Notes under the pieces: generated by a model | Database searches by the model: none | Told to the model about the DNA's origin: nothing | What the model saw: only the letters and a program-made list of their open reading frames with translations | Assembly: GCA_023014335.1 (NCBI GenBank) | Contig: JAECYW010000012.1 | Coordinates: 1,054,001 to 1,118,000, forward strand | Direction of reading: 5' to 3' | From: Galerina marginata | Taxonomy: Eukaryota > Basidiomycota > Agaricomycetes > Agaricales > Galerinaceae | DNA: 64,000 bases | Position numbers and translations under genes: made by a program | Shown here: positions 46,059-58,774 of the stretch, piece by piece | Position numbering within the stretch: position 1 is the first letter of the stretch | How the letters are laid out: each line of letters starts with the position of its first letter

Positions 46059-47312
46059 ACTTGGTCAGAGGCCATTGCTGCGCATGGCAAAAACAAGTTC
46101 TTACTTTCAAGGTGAGTCCGACCATAAATATACATTAAATAAGTAAATAATGCATTGTCCGGTCAAATCTGAAGCTATTAGGATGATCTTATACTCAAAA
46201 AAACCAGAAAAATGAGGCAGTTCTAACAAGCCTAAAATCTGACCCTGATTTTTACAATTTTTTGATACCAAGATCATAAAAATTGGCCCAGTAATGGCTG
46301 AGATACAGAAACCATGCAGGGTCACTATAGCAGTGGGAGAATTTCCATTGGTTTTGTTAGGAACCATTTCTGCCTGCTATGCAGGCCGGAAAACAAGTTC
46401 TTTTACTACGTAAGAACTTGTAACAAGATTAATTATTAGACTACAATAAGAAACTTGTAACAAGATTAATTCTTACGTCCCTTAGTTTTGATCGGATTGC
46501 CTTGAAACAAAGTGTGTAATTATCAAAAAAATCGGGGCTAAAAGATGGTGTCACATGTGTATTGTCACATCTTTATGTGACATACCAAATGCGGAATATT
46601 GTTGAAAACACAGTAAATAAGCTATATTGAGAGATTTTAAAGGCATTAAAATAAAATAAAAATACTGATAATGTTTTTTTTACCTAAGAGATGGTCTGTG
46701 CACACATATCACATGACATATCCCTGAGAATATTTTGGCCTAACTTGGTGCATTACTAAATCCAAGGCAATTGCACAAAGTCCTGCTGTTAGTTTGATTA
46801 TGTAAGCTTCTAGAACATTATTTCCATGTTATTTGGTCATGTTTTGCAATGTTTGGTGTGCCTTTTATGGGTTATCCAGTCAGTTTAACACCAATTTTCG
46901 GATTTTCACCAAGTTGAACTGACTGTTTGCCTGATTTGGACACCATGACATCATTGCAAAACATATGTAAATATTTGTACATTATTTTAGATTGGTCTGG
47001 GCAACATATTTTAGCATATCTAGCTCACTGAAATCTGTTTCAAGTGTGAATTCACACAAATTTGCGCTTTTTGGCTTGTGTGAACAGGTCACATGACCTA
47101 ATCGTCCCTGGATACCCATGCCACATGAAAGCCCTGATTTTTACGAATTTTTTGATACCAAGATCATAAAAATTGGCCCAGTAATGGCTGAGATACAGAA
47201 ACCATGCAGGGTCACTATAGCAGTGGGAGAATTTCCATTGGTTTTGTTAGGAACCATTTCTGCCTGCTATGCAGGCCGGAAAACAAGTTCTTTTACTACG
47301 TAAGAACTTGTA
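46059..47312 (-). mobile_element. HINE-like array (reverse): long, short
   Basis: On the minus strand a long unit (47312-46423, 890 bp) is followed by a short unit (46422-46059). Host codons CCA^AAAAG, or TTTT^TGG on the element's strand, join as PTTKKYII once it is removed. Confidence 0.92.
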
Positions 47313-48632
47313 AAAAGTATATCATATCTGAACATGCTGAATTTGATGAACGTCATTTTCCTGGCTTGTCCAAAACTGGACCAATGCCACAAATTGACCT
47401 TCAGCCTCCACATTCTCATTCTTCAGAGCATGATTCTGTTGCACCTTTGCCCAATTTTGGGGGGGATGAAAATCCAACTACACCTCAAATTCACCCTCCT
47501 GCACCACCTGCACCACCAATTCCTGATCCTGCTCCTGTTGCACCACTTGCACCTGCACCACCTGCACCCCCTGCACAACCACCAGTTGCTGGTCCTTCTC
47601 GTCGTAATTGCAAGAAGGATCCACCACCTGCACCAACTCGTCGTTCAGACCACGTCTCTGTCCCTTCTAAGCCATATTGGTTAAACCCAACACCTCAGCA
47701 ACCTCCACAACCTCCACAACCTGCTGTTGTTGAGGAAGTAGAGGAAGAAGAGGATGAGGTAGAGGCTGACAAACTGAACATTGTTGATGGTGATGATGGA
47801 CTGGAATATGCTCACTTAGCATCTGGTGCTGAGCCACGCACATACAAACAGGCAATGAAAGGTGATGATGCACAATACTGGGAAGAGGCTACTGTCACAG
47901 AGTACAACACTCTGATGCAGAACAAAACCTGGGAAATAGTTGAACTCCCACCTGGTCAAAAGGCAATTGGTTTTGGTTGGGTCTTTAGAGTCAAGCGTAA
48001 TGCAGATGGTACTATAGAGCGCTACAAAGCCCGAATCGTTGCCAAAGGATACAGTCAACGTCCTGGCATTGATTTCAATGAGGTTTTTGCTCCTACATTC
48101 CGTCCTGCCACTTTGCGCTTGATTATTGCTCTGGCTGCAATTGGTGACTTGGAACTTCGTTCTGTTGACATTTCTGCTGCATTCACCCAAGGTGACCTTG
48201 AGGAAGACATCTACATGCTTCAACCTGAAGGATTCCACCAAGGTGGTCCTAATATGGTACTCAAGCTCTGCCGACCACTTTATGGGTTGAAACAAGCTGG
48301 ACGTCAACGGAACATCAAACTGCACAAGGCACTCACTGAAATGGGTTACAAACGCATTGAATCTGACCGCTCTGTTTACATCTATTCAGATGGAGTTGTC
48401 AAGATCATTGTTCCCATTTACATTGATGACATTACCTATGCATCCAAGTCTAATGCTGCTATTGACAAGGCTGTAAAGCAACTGGCTGCACATTTTACAC
48501 TTTGTGATTTGGGACCCACACAGTTTCTACTTGGTGTTGCAGTTGGCAGAGACCGTCAAACCAAGACTATCACCCTCCATCAACGCCAGTACATTCTGAA
48601 CATGTTGGAGAAGTATGGTATGTCTGACTGCC
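47313..48632 (+). pseudogene. Copia-1: linker and reverse transcriptase
   Basis: The frame opens KYIISEHAEF, continues through a Pro-rich linker and enters the Copia RT: FGWVFRVKRN, ARIVAKGYSQ, RSVDISAAFTQGD with the first catalytic Asp, LCRPLYGLKQAG, and the YIDD box in VPIYIDDITYAS near 48414-48450. It ends at GMSDC where the Copia-2 LTR begins at 48633; downstream codons reappear at 60876. Within this segment the frame is open throughout. Confidence 0.92.
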
Positions 48633-48996
48633 TGTTAAAGCAGGCGAGCGTGGGAACACGTGAGGCAGCGGAGTGCCAAATATGAGGAACTCAGTGTAAA
48701 GGACAGATGAGCTATGAAGAGCTGAAGTCCGGAGTGAGTAACTAATGATATTGTGAAATGACTATATACTTGCCTGAAGTCCGGAGTGAGTAACTGGGGA
48801 CTTCTGGCAACTAGCTAAGCCTTTATATATGAAAATGAGCAATATACCCAAATGGGGAAAGAAGTGATAAGAATCTGATAAAGATCAAATGAAGAACTAC
48901 ATAAATGAGGTATGTTCTGATAAGGATCTAATCTAATCTGATAAGATAAGATAGAAAGAATAGAATGTTATGGAGAGTGGGAAAGCAGCTTTAACA
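48633..48996 (-). mobile_element. 3' LTR of Copia-2
   Basis: 364 bp, TG...CA on the minus strand. I saw one difference from the other LTR (G at 48776 versus A at 60655). Confidence 0.93.
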
Positions 48997-49010
48997 CACC
49001 CCCCTGATCT
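48997..49010 (-). promoter_or_regulatory. Polypurine tract of Copia-2
   Basis: Minus strand AGATCAGGGGGGTG directly before the LTR start TGTTAAAG. Confidence 0.75.
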
Positions 49011-49041
49011 GGACAGTCTCCAGAACACAAGAAATATTGGC

Positions 49042-49152
49042 CTAAGGCCTAAGACCCATTTGTTCTCTGCAAAATGCAACTTTGGAAGGTGAAAGGGGTT
49101 TGGTAAGAAGATCTGCCATTTGTTCATCAGTTGAGATGAAAGATGGTGAAAT
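49042..49152 (-). pseudogene. Copia-2: C-terminal end of Pol
   Basis: Minus-strand frame STDEQMADLLTKPLSPSK ... MGLRP and TAG at 49042-49044. DEQMADLLTKPL is the characteristic RNase H C-terminus of Copia elements. It follows the array boundary at 49153; everything between here and the integrase fragment is gone. Confidence 0.88.
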
Positions 49153-51818
49153 TACAAGTTCTTACGTAGTAAAAGAACTTGTTTTCTACACTTGATAGCA
49201 GAAGAAAATGGTTCCTAACAAAACCAATGGAAATTCTCCCACTGCTATAGTGACCCTGCATGATTTCTGTATCTCAGCCATTACTGGGCCAATTTTTATG
49301 ATCTTGATATCAAAAAAATCGTAAAAATCAGGGCTTTCATGTGGCATGGGTATCCAGGGACAATTAGGTCATGTGATCTGTTCACACGACCCAAAAAGCG
49401 CAAATTTGTCTAAATTTCCACTTGAAACAGATTTCAGTGGGCTAAATATGCTAAAATGTGTTGCCCAGACAAATCTAGAATAATGTACAAATATTTACAT
49501 ATGTTTTGCAGTGATGTCATGATGTCCAAATCTGGCAAACAGCCAGCTCAACTTGGTGAAAATCACAAAATTGGTGTTAAACTGACTGGATAAACCATAA
49601 AAGACACACCAAACATTGCAAAACATGACCAAATGACTTGAATATAATGTTCTAAATGCTTACATAATCAAACTCACAGCATGACTTTGTGCAATTGCCT
49701 TGGAATCAGTTGATGCACCAAGTTAGACCAAAATATTTTTAGCATTATGTCATGTGATATGTGTGCACAGACCACCTGTTAGGTAAAAAAAAACACTATC
49801 AGTATTTTATTTTATTTTAATACCTTTAAAATCTCTTAAAATGGCTTATTTACTGTGTATTTCAAACAATATTCCGCATTTGGTAAGTCACATAAAGATG
49901 TGACAATTTCTATGTGACATCATTTTGTAACCCTGATTTTTCTGATAATTACACACTTTACAAGTTCTTACGTAGTAAAAGAACTTGTTTTCCGGCCTGC
50001 ATAGCAGGCAGAAATGGTTCCTAACAAAACCAATGGAAATTCTCCCACTGCTATAGTGACCCTGCATGGTTTCTGTATCTCAGCCATTACTCAGCCAATT
50101 TTTATGATCTTGGTATCAAAAAATTCGTAAAAATCAGGGCTTTCATGTGGCATGTGTATTCAGGGACGATTAGGTCATGTGATCTGTTCACACGACCCAA
50201 AAAGCGCAAATTTGTGTGAATTTCCACTTGAAACAGATTTCAGTGGGCTAAATATGCTAAAATGTGTTGCCCAAACAAATCTAGAATAATGTACAAATAT
50301 TTACATATGTTTTGCAGTGATGTCATGGTGTCCAAATCTGGCAAACAGCTAGCTCAACTTGGTGAAAATCGCAAAATCGGTGTTAAACTGACTGGATAAC
50401 CCATAAAAGGCACACCAAACATTGCAAAACATGACCAAATAACATGAAAATAATGTTCTAGAAGCTTACATAATCAAACTCACAGCAGGACTTTGTGCAA
50501 TTGCTTTCGATTTGGTAATGCACCAACTTGGACCAAAATATTCTCAGGGATATGTCATGTGATATGTGTGCACAGACCATCTCTTAGGTAAAAAAAACAT
50601 CATCTGTATGTTTATTTTATTTTAATGCCTTTAAATCTCCCAATATAGTGTATTTCAAACAATATTCCGCATTTGGTAAGTCACATGAAAATGTGACAAT
50701 ACATATGTGACACCATTTTATAGCCCCGATTTTTCTAATAATTACACACTTTATTTCAAGGCAATCCGATAAAAACTAAGCGACGTATGAATTAATCTTG
50801 TTACAAGTTCTTACGTAGTAAAAGAACTTGTTTTCCGGCCTGCATAGCAGGCAGAAATGGTTCCTAACAAAACCAATGGAAATTCTCCCACTGCTATAGT
50901 GACCCTGCATGGTTTCTGTATCTCAGCCATTACTGGGCCAATTTTTTTGATCTTGGTATCAAAAAAATCGTAAAAATCAGGGCTTTCATGTGGCATGTGT
51001 ATCCAGGGTTGATTAGGTCATGTGACCTGCTCACACGACCCAAAAAGCGCAAATTTGTGTAAATTTACACTTAAAATGAATTTCAGTGAGCTAGATATAC
51101 TAAAATATGTTACCCAGACCAATCTAAAATAATGTACAAATATTTACATATGTTTTGCAATAATGTCATGGTGTCCAAATCTGGCAAACAGTCAGCTCAA
51201 CTTGGTGAAAATCCGAAAATTAGTATTAAACTGACTGGATAACCCATAAAAGGCACACCAAACATTGCCAAACATGACCAAATAACATGGAAATAATGTT
51301 CTAGAAGCTTACATAATCAAACTCACAGCAGGACTTTGTGCAATTGCCTTGGATTTGGTAATGCACCAACTTGAACCAAAATATTCTCAGGGATATGTCA
51401 TGTGATATGTCTGCACAGACCATCTCTTAGGTAAAAAAAACATTTTCAGTATTTTTATTTCATTTTAATGTCTTTAAAATCTCTCAATATAGCTTATTTA
51501 CTGTGTTTTCAATAATATTCCGCATTTGGTATGTCACATCAAGATGTGACAATACGCATGTGACACCATCTTTTAGCCCTGATTTTTCTACTAATTACAC
51601 ACTTTGTTTCAAGGCAATCCGATAGAAACTAAGCAACGTATAAATTAATCTTGTTACAAGTTTCTTATTGTAGTCTATTAATTAATCTTGTTACAAGTTC
51701 TTACGTAGTAAAAGAACTTGTTTTCCGGCCTGCATAGCAGGCAGAAAACATTCCTAACGCAATGGTTCGAAATTCTCCCACTCATACTGTGACCCTGCAT
51801 GGTTTCTGTATCTCAGCC
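49153..51818 (+). mobile_element. HINE-like array in Copia-2: three long units and start of a short unit
   Basis: Units begin at 49153, 49959, 50802 and 51692. The first long unit lacks its last ~40 bp and joins the next unit at ACACTT. The second is 843 bp and the third 890 bp with the 36-bp tail. The closing short unit is cut at TCTCAGCC by the Gypsy element and resumes at 58063. The left host flank is Pol C-terminal sequence and the right flank is integrase, so the array bridges a deletion of its host. Confidence 0.9.
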
Positions 51819-52315
51819 TGTAAGGGGAACCTCGTTCCGAGCTTCCGCACTTACTTCCGCTCCGGCTCCCATTCCGAGCCCACTCTACATTCCGCCGCAT
51901 CGACGCCCGTAAAGTCACATGAATCTATCTTTTCACCTTATATGGTAAAAAGATGGATTCGCACCATTCCGCCTACCATTCCGCTCCCGCTCCACGTTCC
52001 GCCAGAATAATGTCCGCGACCTTCCGCTTTCCGAGCTCCCTCACTGCATCCGGCCCTCGGAACGCATTATCTGCCATCAGGCCATTTTATTTATTATTTT
52101 ATTATTTACATCGTACCACATTTGGACTTAGCACAGTATTTATACGGCTCACCTGCAGTGGGATCCCCATCCTTTCCTCTTTGGATCCCCTGCTAGGTGA
52201 GTTAGCTGTTAGTTTAATTACTTATTAATAAACTAAACCTTTGGATCCCCTGCTAGTCTCACTAACGTCGCCTGACTTCCAGTCTCCGGCGTTCCGACCC
52301 GCGGTTGCCCTTACA
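51819..52315 (+). mobile_element. 5' LTR of intact Gypsy
   Basis: TGTAAGGGGAACC...GGTTGCCCTTACA, 497 bp. It contains TATTTATA at 52137-52144 and an AATAAA poly(A) signal near 52226. Confidence 0.95.
52137..52144 (+). promoter_or_regulatory. TATA box of intact Gypsy LTR
   Basis: TATTTATA. About 25-30 bp downstream lies GGGATCCCCATCCTTTCC, where transcription is expected to start. The same box exists in the 3' LTR. Confidence 0.6.
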
Positions 52316-52327
52316 GTAGGAAAGGAT
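52316..52327 (+). promoter_or_regulatory. Primer binding site complementary to the mRNA 5' end
   Basis: AGGAAAGGAT at 52318-52327, two bases after the LTR, is perfectly complementary to ATCCTTTCCT at 52169-52178 near the predicted mRNA start. In Tf1 the mRNA's own 5' end folds onto the primer site to prime reverse transcription instead of a tRNA. I saw no tRNA-like TGG at the usual site. Confidence 0.7.
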
Positions 52328-52443
52328 CTCTCTAGAGAGCCGTCTCCGGAAAATTAGTGCCCACCATAGCGACTTACGGAGCGAACTACGATTCCTCCTT
52401 TAACTCTGCGACCACTAATTTCCGGACTCCCCTCTCTTCTCCG

Positions 52444-53607
52444 ATGCCCGAACAACCTGCGGAACTTCTCAATGTCGATATGGCCGACACGGATCGTGTT
52501 TCCGCCCTCGAAACAGAATTAGCAGAACTTCGGATTCAGGGAACCGAAAATCACAACCTCTTACAACAAATCGCTCAACACCTCAACCTCCTCCCCGCAC
52601 AACCCATCCGAAATATCCCTTCACCCGCTCCCTCACGTATCATCTCCGAACATTTTTCCGAGCGTCCCCGGAAAAAAACTTCTATCCGCCCTTCACCCCC
52701 ACCAGACTTTAACGGAGATCGAGCCAAGGGAAAAGCCTTCCTCACCTCTTGCAGGGCGTACATCCGCCTTGTCCCGGAGGCATTCGATGACGAGTCTCAG
52801 CAGATAGTCTGGGCAATGACGTTCATGAAATCCGGGAGAGCTTCCAGCTGGGCACAGCGGATGTTTGCAATGGAAGATGCGGAAGGACTCCCATTCTCGG
52901 ATTGGTTTGACTTTGAACAGGAGTTCCGAAAATTGTTCACCCCGGCTAATGCGGCAGCAGTGGCCATTAACAAACTCGAAGGCTCATCGTACTTCCAACG
53001 TAGTCGTTCCGTGGATGACTACCTTGATGAATTCCGAGATTTAGTATCCGACTCCGGCTACACCGATCCCCGGAACATTATTGTCAAGTTCCGACGAGGA
53101 CTGGATCGCCGGATTGGCCAAGCAATTGCCGGAATGACCCAAGGACGACCCTCGGACGTAGATTTGGATGCTTGGTACACTCTGGCTGTCCAAATTGACC
53201 AAAACCGAGCAGCTGATGAGGCATTCCTCTCCTCATACCGTACCACCTCGACCCCAACTTCCCCCGGGCCTCAACCCACTGCATGCGGGAGTATGTTACC
53301 TGTCCCTAAAGCCCCCGCAGTACCTTTCCGGTATGCGCACGCCACTCCGTCACCCGGGAATCCCATCCCGATGGACATTGACGCTGCCCGGAAAAAGGGT
53401 GCACTTCCCCAAAACTGCCGAAGGTGTGGAGAACTCGGACATTGGGCCAGTGACTGCCCCCACCGCTACGATGTCCGGCACATGTCCACAGATGAAGTCC
53501 AAAGTGTTCTGGAAGACATGCTAGCAAGGCTGGATGTTGTTTCGGAAGAACCTGCGGAAGAATTTACCCCCGTTCCGACGGAGGATTTTGTACCCCGCAA
53601 CGAGTGA
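52444..53607 (+). CDS. gag: Gag of intact Gypsy
   Basis: 387 aa from the first ATG (MPEQPAELL); the frame is open further up to a GTG at 52357. It has a short coiled-coil-like stretch ([15 protein letters not shown]), a retrotransposon Gag capsid region ([22 protein letters not shown]) and one zinc knuckle [14 protein letters not shown] near 53418-53460 for RNA packaging. It ends at TGA 53605-53607, which overlaps the pol frame. Gag forms the cytoplasmic particle in which reverse transcription takes place. Confidence 0.92.
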   Translation: MPEQPAELLNVDMADTDRVSALETELAELRIQGTENHNLLQQIAQHLNLLPAQPIRNIPSPAPSRIISEHFSERPRKKTSIRPSPPPDFNGDRAKGKAFLTSCRAYIRLVPEAFDDESQQIVWAMTFMKSGRASSWAQRMFAMEDAEGLPFSDWFDFEQEFRKLFTPANAAAVAINKLEGSSYFQRSRSVDDYLDEFRDLVSDSGYTDPRNIIVKFRRGLDRRIGQAIAGMTQGRPSDVDLDAWYTLAVQIDQNRAADEAFLSSYRTTSTPTSPGPQPTACGSMLPVPKAPAVPFRYAHATPSPGNPIPMDIDAARKKGALPQNCRRCGELGHWASDCPHRYDVRHMSTDEVQSVLEDMLARLDVVSEEPAEEFTPVPTEDFVPRNE

Positions 53608-56600
53608 TTAGTACGCCCCCGTTGCCTAATAAAAATCGTTTTGCCGCTCTTGAAGTAGAAACCACCACTGAAGAAAGCGAAAACGATGAAGCCGTACAAA
53701 ATTCAACCGCAGTTTCCGAGGACGTTCCGAAAAATTTGACTACAGTTCCCGAGAACGTTCCGAAAAATTCCTCGAAACCCCGAAGGCCAAAATGGGAGAA
53801 ACAGATGCATCCCAAGCTTGTTATAAATTCCATGTCCCCGGGACCAACTTCGCTTGTCCTCCCCATACGTCTGAAGACCACGGACACAATGGTGGAAACC
53901 GGAACTAATGCCCTCGGAGACACAGGAGCAACCGGGGATTTCATTGACGAAGACTATGTTAAGGAATTGGGACTTCCGACCCGGAATCTGTCTCAACCTG
54001 TTCAGGTGTTCAATGTAGATGGAACTCTAAACGAGGCCGGTCTAATTTCAAAGGTGGTGGACATCATTATGACCTACGAAAACCACTCGGAACGCATCCT
54101 CCTTGCGGTCACTAAACTAGGGAAGCAAAAGGTGATCCTCGGGTACACATGGTTCAAGAAGCATAACCCGGATATTGACTTTACCACCGGAACAGTCAAA
54201 ATGACAAAGTGCTCACCCCGGTGTTGCAATGGTTGTCGGACCGAACTCCGCGAGGAACGTCGAATTCGGAAGGCTGAAATCCGTCTTCTCCATGCCTGCC
54301 GAGCCGGGGAACTCCCGGAGCTTGTTGATGACTATGATGACGATGATGAGGATGAAGACGAGCCGCCTTCTGCAGTTCCGACGGAAGATTGTCTGGAAGA
54401 TGGAGATCGCATTTTCGCAACCGGACTCATGCCGGAAGCGGAAGAAATCCGTGCTAGTTCCACCATCTCCCAACGTCTAGCGGAAGCTTTCAAACGCAAT
54501 TCAGAACCCTCGGACCTTGACCAGCACGTCCCGGAGCATCTCAGGGATTTCCACTCCGTCTTCTCTAAGGAGTCCTTTGACAACCTACCGGATCCGAAAC
54601 CATGGGACCATGCAATTGAACTTGTTGCAGAAGCAAACCCCCGGAGCTGCAAGGTCTATCCGTTGGCAGTCAATGAACAAAAGGAACTCGATGCGTTCAT
54701 TAAGGAGAACCTTGATTCCGGACGGATCCGCCCTTCCAAATCCCCGATGGCCTCCCCAGTTTTCTTCATTAAGAAGAAGGACGGTTCTCTCCGACTGGTC
54801 CAGGACTACCGAGCGCTAAACGCAATGACCGTGAAGAACAAGTACCCGCTTCCGCTCATTTCCGAGTTAATCAACAAACTCCGAGGAGCAAAATACTTCA
54901 CTAAATTGGATGTCCGTTGGGGTTTTAACAACGTCCGGATGAAGGAAGGAGATGAATGGAAAGCCGCGTTCCGGACCAACCGCGGACTATTTGAACCCCT
55001 GGTCATGTTTTTCGGACTCACCAACAGCCCGGCTACCTTCCAAACCATGATGAATGACATCTTCGAAGACCTCATCTCGGAAGGAGTTGTTGTAGTCTAC
55101 TTGGACGACATCCTGATCTTCACGGAAACCATCGAGGAACATCGGAACGTCACCCGGAGGGTACTGGAACTTTTGGAAAAGCATAAGTTATACCTCCGGC
55201 CGGACAAATGCGAATTTGAACGGACCACAGTCGAATATCTCGGAGTGATCATCTCGCACAACTCTGTTGGAATGGACCCGGTCAAAATCGCTGGAGTTGC
55301 GGAATGGCCGGAACCATCTAATAAAAAGGAAGTACAGTCCTTTTTGGGCTTTACCAACTTCTACCGAAGGTTCATCCGAGATTTCTCGGAACACGCGCGA
55401 CCGCTCTTTGACCTTACCCGGAATGACACCAAATGGCATTGGGGCTCGGATGAACAAGCTGCCTTTGATAAGCTCAAACAGTCCATCACCTCCGCCCCGG
55501 TCTTACTTTCCCCGGATTCCACCCGCGCTTTCCGAGTAGAGGCAGACAGTTCCGACTTTGCGACCGGAGCGGTATTGTCACAGATCTCCCCGGAAGATGA
55601 CAAATGGCATCCTGTCGCATTCTACTCCAAGTCCTTGTCCTCGGTGGAACGGAATTATGAAATCCACGACAAGGAAATGTTGGCCATTATCCGCTCCCTG
55701 CAGGAGTGGAGGCATTTCCTTGAGGGTGCGGAACACCAATTTGAGGTCTGGACGGATCACAAGAACCTGGAATATTTTATGACAGCCAAGCAGCTCAACC
55801 GAAGGCAAGCACGATGGTCACTTGTACTTGCCCGGTTTGACTTCCTTATGCGCCATAAACCCGGACGGACAATGGGGAAACCGGACGCATTGTCCCGACG
55901 TTCCGATCATGGAACGGGTTCCGAAGATAATTCCAACATCACGCTCCTGACTCCAAAGTTCTTTGCAGTCCGTGCAATGGAAGTTGTGGAAGTAGTCGGG
56001 GCCGAGGTCGACATTCTCCGAGACATCCGCAAGGGTGTTAAAGACCCAGTCCAGGAGGAACCCGTTGCGAAGGCCATCCAAGAACTTCGGAAATCGTCTA
56101 ACCGCTCACTCCGTTCTGGAGAGTGGTCCGAACGCGACAATCTCTTATATTTCCGAGGACGGATTTATGTACCCCCGACTTCCGATCTCCGCCGGAGAAT
56201 AGTTTCACTCTGCCATGACACTCGGGTTGCTGGACATGCGGGACGGTTTAAAACCTTGGAACTAGTCTCCCGGAATTATTGGTGGCCCAATATGTCACGC
56301 TATGTTGGACGGTACGTCTCTACTTGTGATATGTGCCTCCGAACCAAAGCCCAACGCCGCCTTCCATCTGGAGAGCTTGTTCCGCTCCCAATCCCGGAAG
56401 AACGGTGGCACACCATCAGCGTAGATTTCATTGTGGAACTTCCGGATTCCGCAGGCTACGACGCAATTATGGTGGTTGTAGATTCCACCGGAAAACGAGG
56501 CCATTTCATCGAGACCACTACCACAATCACCGCCGCCGGAGCCGCACAACTCTTCCTTAAGCATGTGTGGAAACGTCACGGACTCCCATGGAAAGTCATT

Positions 56601-57659
56601 TCTGACCGCGGATCTCAGTTCATTGCGGAATTCATGAAGGAGCTGTACCGCCTACTTGGAATTCAGGCAACCCCGTCCACTTCATACCATCCGCAGACCG
56701 ACGGACAAACGGAAAGAGTCAACCAAGAACTGGAACAGTTCATCCGGATATTTGTCAGTGAAAGGCAAGACGACTGGCAGGGACTCCTTCCGCTCGCGGA
56801 GTTTGCATACAATAACCACATCCATTCCGCGACTCAGCACACTCCATTCCTGCTGGACACCGGACGACATCCGCGGATGGGTTTTGAGCCACATCAGCCT
56901 CCATCCAAGTTAGAAGCGGTTAACGAGTTCACCAAACGGATGAAGGACACACTTGAGGAAGCCAAGTCCGCACTTTCCAAAGCCAAGGACGACATGGCGC
57001 GGTACTACAATCAGCGCAGAACCCCGGCTCCGGTTTACAAACCCGGAGACAAAGTGTACCTCGACGCCAGTGACATTCAGACCACCCGGCCCTCCAAGAA
57101 GTTTGCACACCGTCGCCTCGGACCCTATCTAGTGGAAAGACGCATCGGAATCAATGCCTACCGACTCCGACTTCCGGTCTCTCTAAAACGCCTCCACCCG
57201 GTGTTTAATGTGATCAAACTAACTCCCGCTCCGGAAGACCCAATTCCCGGCCGTCAATCCGACCCTCCTCCACCCCCGGAACTTATCGATGGAGAAGAAC
57301 ACTATGAAGTTGAAGAAGTCTTAAACAGCCGAATGTTCCGACGGAAACTCCAGTACCTAATTAAATGGGAAGGCTACGGAACGGAACACAATTCTTGGGA
57401 GTACAAGGACAATGTTAATGCCCCGGAACTCGTCGCAGAGTTCCATGCCCAAAACCCCGGGGCCCCACGACAAATCCGCGCACTGGCTTTTGGCTCCATT
57501 CCATTCCGACCCATGCCAGTCATCACCTCCGCATCGAGGCGATGCGATTCTGGAGGGGGGGTAATTGTAAGGGGAACCTCGTTCCGAGCTTCCGCACTTA
57601 CTTCCGCTCCGGCTCCCATTCCGAGCCCACTCTACATTCCGCCGCATCGACGCCCGTAA
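53604..57659 (+). CDS. pol: Pol of intact Gypsy: protease, RT, RNase H, integrase, chromodomain
   Basis: 1,351 codons in the -1 frame relative to gag, open upstream of the GTG shown. Protease DTGA is at residues 106-109. RT has VQDYRALN near 396 and YLDD at 499-502. RNase H has [11 protein letters not shown] and later [10 protein letters not shown]. Integrase has zinc-finger residues near 870-912 (H...H...CDMC), catalytic Asp in ISVDF (about 942), Asp in ISDRG (about 1000) and Glu in TDGQTERVN (about 1037). A GPY module (RRLGPYLVE) and a chromodomain ([21 protein letters not shown]) close the protein near 1231-1280. No internal stop. Expression is probably by -1 frameshift or reinitiation at the gag stop; I saw no canonical slippery heptamer. 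Confidence 0.95.
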   Translation: MISTPPLPNKNRFAALEVETTTEESENDEAVQNSTAVSEDVPKNLTTVPENVPKNSSKPRRPKWEKQMHPKLVINSMSPGPTSLVLPIRLKTTDTMVETGTNALGDTGATGDFIDEDYVKELGLPTRNLSQPVQVFNVDGTLNEAGLISKVVDIIMTYENHSERILLAVTKLGKQKVILGYTWFKKHNPDIDFTTGTVKMTKCSPRCCNGCRTELREERRIRKAEIRLLHACRAGELPELVDDYDDDDEDEDEPPSAVPTEDCLEDGDRIFATGLMPEAEEIRASSTISQRLAEAFKRNSEPSDLDQHVPEHLRDFHSVFSKESFDNLPDPKPWDHAIELVAEANPRSCKVYPLAVNEQKELDAFIKENLDSGRIRPSKSPMASPVFFIKKKDGSLRLVQDYRALNAMTVKNKYPLPLISELINKLRGAKYFTKLDVRWGFNNVRMKEGDEWKAAFRTNRGLFEPLVMFFGLTNSPATFQTMMNDIFEDLISEGVVVVYLDDILIFTETIEEHRNVTRRVLELLEKHKLYLRPDKCEFERTTVEYLGVIISHNSVGMDPVKIAGVAEWPEPSNKKEVQSFLGFTNFYRRFIRDFSEHARPLFDLTRNDTKWHWGSDEQAAFDKLKQSITSAPVLLSPDSTRAFRVEADSSDFATGAVLSQISPEDDKWHPVAFYSKSLSSVERNYEIHDKEMLAIIRSLQEWRHFLEGAEHQFEVWTDHKNLEYFMTAKQLNRRQARWSLVLARFDFLMRHKPGRTMGKPDALSRRSDHGTGSEDNSNITLLTPKFFAVRAMEVVEVVGAEVDILRDIRKGVKDPVQEEPVAKAIQELRKSSNRSLRSGEWSERDNLLYFRGRIYVPPTSDLRRRIVSLCHDTRVAGHAGRFKTLELVSRNYWWPNMSRYVGRYVSTCDMCLRTKAQRRLPSGELVPLPIPEERWHTISVDFIVELPDSAGYDAIMVVVDSTGKRGHFIETTTTITAAGAAQLFLKHVWKRHGLPWKVISDRGSQFIAEFMKELYRLLGIQATPSTSYHPQTDGQTERVNQELEQFIRIFVSERQDDWQGLLPLAEFAYNNHIHSATQHTPFLLDTGRHPRMGFEPHQPPSKLEAVNEFTKRMKDTLEEAKSALSKAKDDMARYYNQRRTPAPVYKPGDKVYLDASDIQTTRPSKKFAHRRLGPYLVERRIGINAYRLRLPVSLKRLHPVFNVIKLTPAPEDPIPGRQSDPPPPPELIDGEEHYEVEEVLNSRMFRRKLQYLIKWEGYGTEHNSWEYKDNVNAPELVAEFHAQNPGAPRQIRALAFGSIPFRPMPVITSASRRCDSGGGVIVRGTSFRASALTSAPAPIPSPLYIPPHRRP
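57551..57565 (+). promoter_or_regulatory. Polypurine tract of intact Gypsy
   Basis: TGGAGGGGGGGTAAT immediately before the 3' LTR start TGTAAGG. It lies inside the C-terminal part of the pol frame, which runs into the LTR. Confidence 0.8.
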
Positions 57660-58062
57660 AGTCACATGAATCTATCTTTTCACCTTATATGGTAAAAAGA
57701 TGGATTCGCACCATTCCGCCTACCATTCCGCTCCCGCTCCACGTTCCGCCAGAATAATGTCCGCGACCTTCCGCTTTCCGAGCTCCCTCACTGCATCCGG
57801 CCCTCGGAACGCATTATCTGCCATCAGGCCATTTTATTTATTATTTTATTATTTACATCGTACCACATTTGGACTTAGCACAGTATTTATACGGCTCACC
57901 TGCAGTGGGATCCCCATCCTTTCCTCTTTGGATCCCCTGCTAGGTGAGTTAGCTGTTAGTTTAATTACTTATTAATAAACTAAACCTTTGGATCCCCTGC
58001 TAGTCTCACTAACGTCGCCTGACTTCCAGTCTCCGGCGTTCCGACCCGCGGTTGCCCTTACA
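57566..58062 (+). mobile_element. 3' LTR of intact Gypsy
   Basis: 497 bp, same ends and no visible difference from the 5' LTR. Pol's stop codon at 57657-57659 lies about 90 bp inside it. Confidence 0.95.
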
Positions 58063-58325
58063 CAGCCATTATTGGGCCAATTTTTATGATCTTGGTATCA
58101 AAAAATTTGTAAAAATCAGGGCTTCCCTGGTCACATGACCAGGCCGTTTTAGGCTTGCTAGAATTGCCTCATTTTTCTGCTTTTTTTGAGTATAAAATCA
58201 TCCAAATCGGTTTAGATTTGAGTGGACTATGCATTATTTACTTATTTAACCTGTATTTATAGTCGGACTCACCTTGAAAGTAAGAACTTGTTTTTGCCAT
58301 GCGCAGCAATGGCCTCTGAACAAGT
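58063..58325 (+). mobile_element. Remainder of the HINE-like short unit split by the Gypsy
   Basis: Starts with the CAGCC duplication, continues the short unit from CAGCCATTATTGGG, and ends GAACAAGT at 58325, after which Copia-2 integrase sequence begins (minus strand, codons for FTEQ). Confidence 0.92.
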
Positions 58326-58774
58326 TGTTCAGTGAATTTAATGAAGGCAGCAGACATGTACTCTCCAGCTTTATCATCCTGCAGAGCCTTGATCTTAGCA
58401 TTCAACATGTTCTCAGCCCATGCTTTGAATGTCTTGAATGCTTCAAATGCATCACTCTTCTGTTTGAGACGCATTACAGCCCAGAGGCTAGTGCAGTCAT
58501 CAATGAAGGTTATCCAGTAACAATAACCTTCAGGAGTTCAGACAGGAAGAGGACCATGAAGATCAGAGTGAATCAACTCTAAAGGCATGGCAGATTTGCT
58601 GGGAGATGTGGGAAAGGGGTTTGAACGCATTTTGCCTGCAAGGCATGGTTCACAGATAGGATCTGGCTTTTGCTTGGAGTTCAACACAAGTCCAGTAACC
58701 ATCTCCTTTTGAATCATCTTCTGAACATCAGCATAGCTGTAATGTGCAAGTCTGCGATGCCAGAGATTGAGATC
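58326..58774 (-). pseudogene. Copia-2: N-terminal integrase fragment
   Basis: In the +1 frame relative to Gag-protease it reads DLNLWHRRLAHYS, the zinc-binding CEPCLAG, HSDLH, FIDDCTS and DDKAGEYM, and stops at FTEQ where the repeat array begins. One substitution (G to A on the plus strand near 58537) makes a stop (TGA) between PLPV and TPEG where Copia-1 has CGA. The rest of integrase, all of RT and most of RNase H are deleted. Confidence 0.85.

Larger units (their letters stand above)
51819..58062 (+). mobile_element. Intact Ty3/Gypsy chromovirus, Tf1-like self-priming
   Basis: 6,244 bp with 497-bp LTRs (51819-52315 and 57566-58062), in which I saw no difference, and a 5-bp duplication CAGCC (51814-51818 and 58063-58067). 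Gag and Pol frames are complete, with all catalytic motifs. The C-terminal chromodomain and a primer site complementary to the element's own mRNA start place it with the Tf1/sushi group of chromoviruses. It is the youngest insertion in the nest and probably competent or recently so. Confidence 0.95.

Noticed and set aside
48633..48996. Solo LTR inside Copia-1
   Set aside because: A matching 364-bp LTR at 60512-60875, a shared CTGCC duplication and internal Copia sequence show it is one end of a full insertion.
47118..51000. About 61-residue frame (GPVMAEIQKPCRVT) present in many HINE-like units
   Set aside because: Similarity extends equally through flanking non-coding DNA, differences between subfamilies are not biased to third positions, and diverged copies contain stops.
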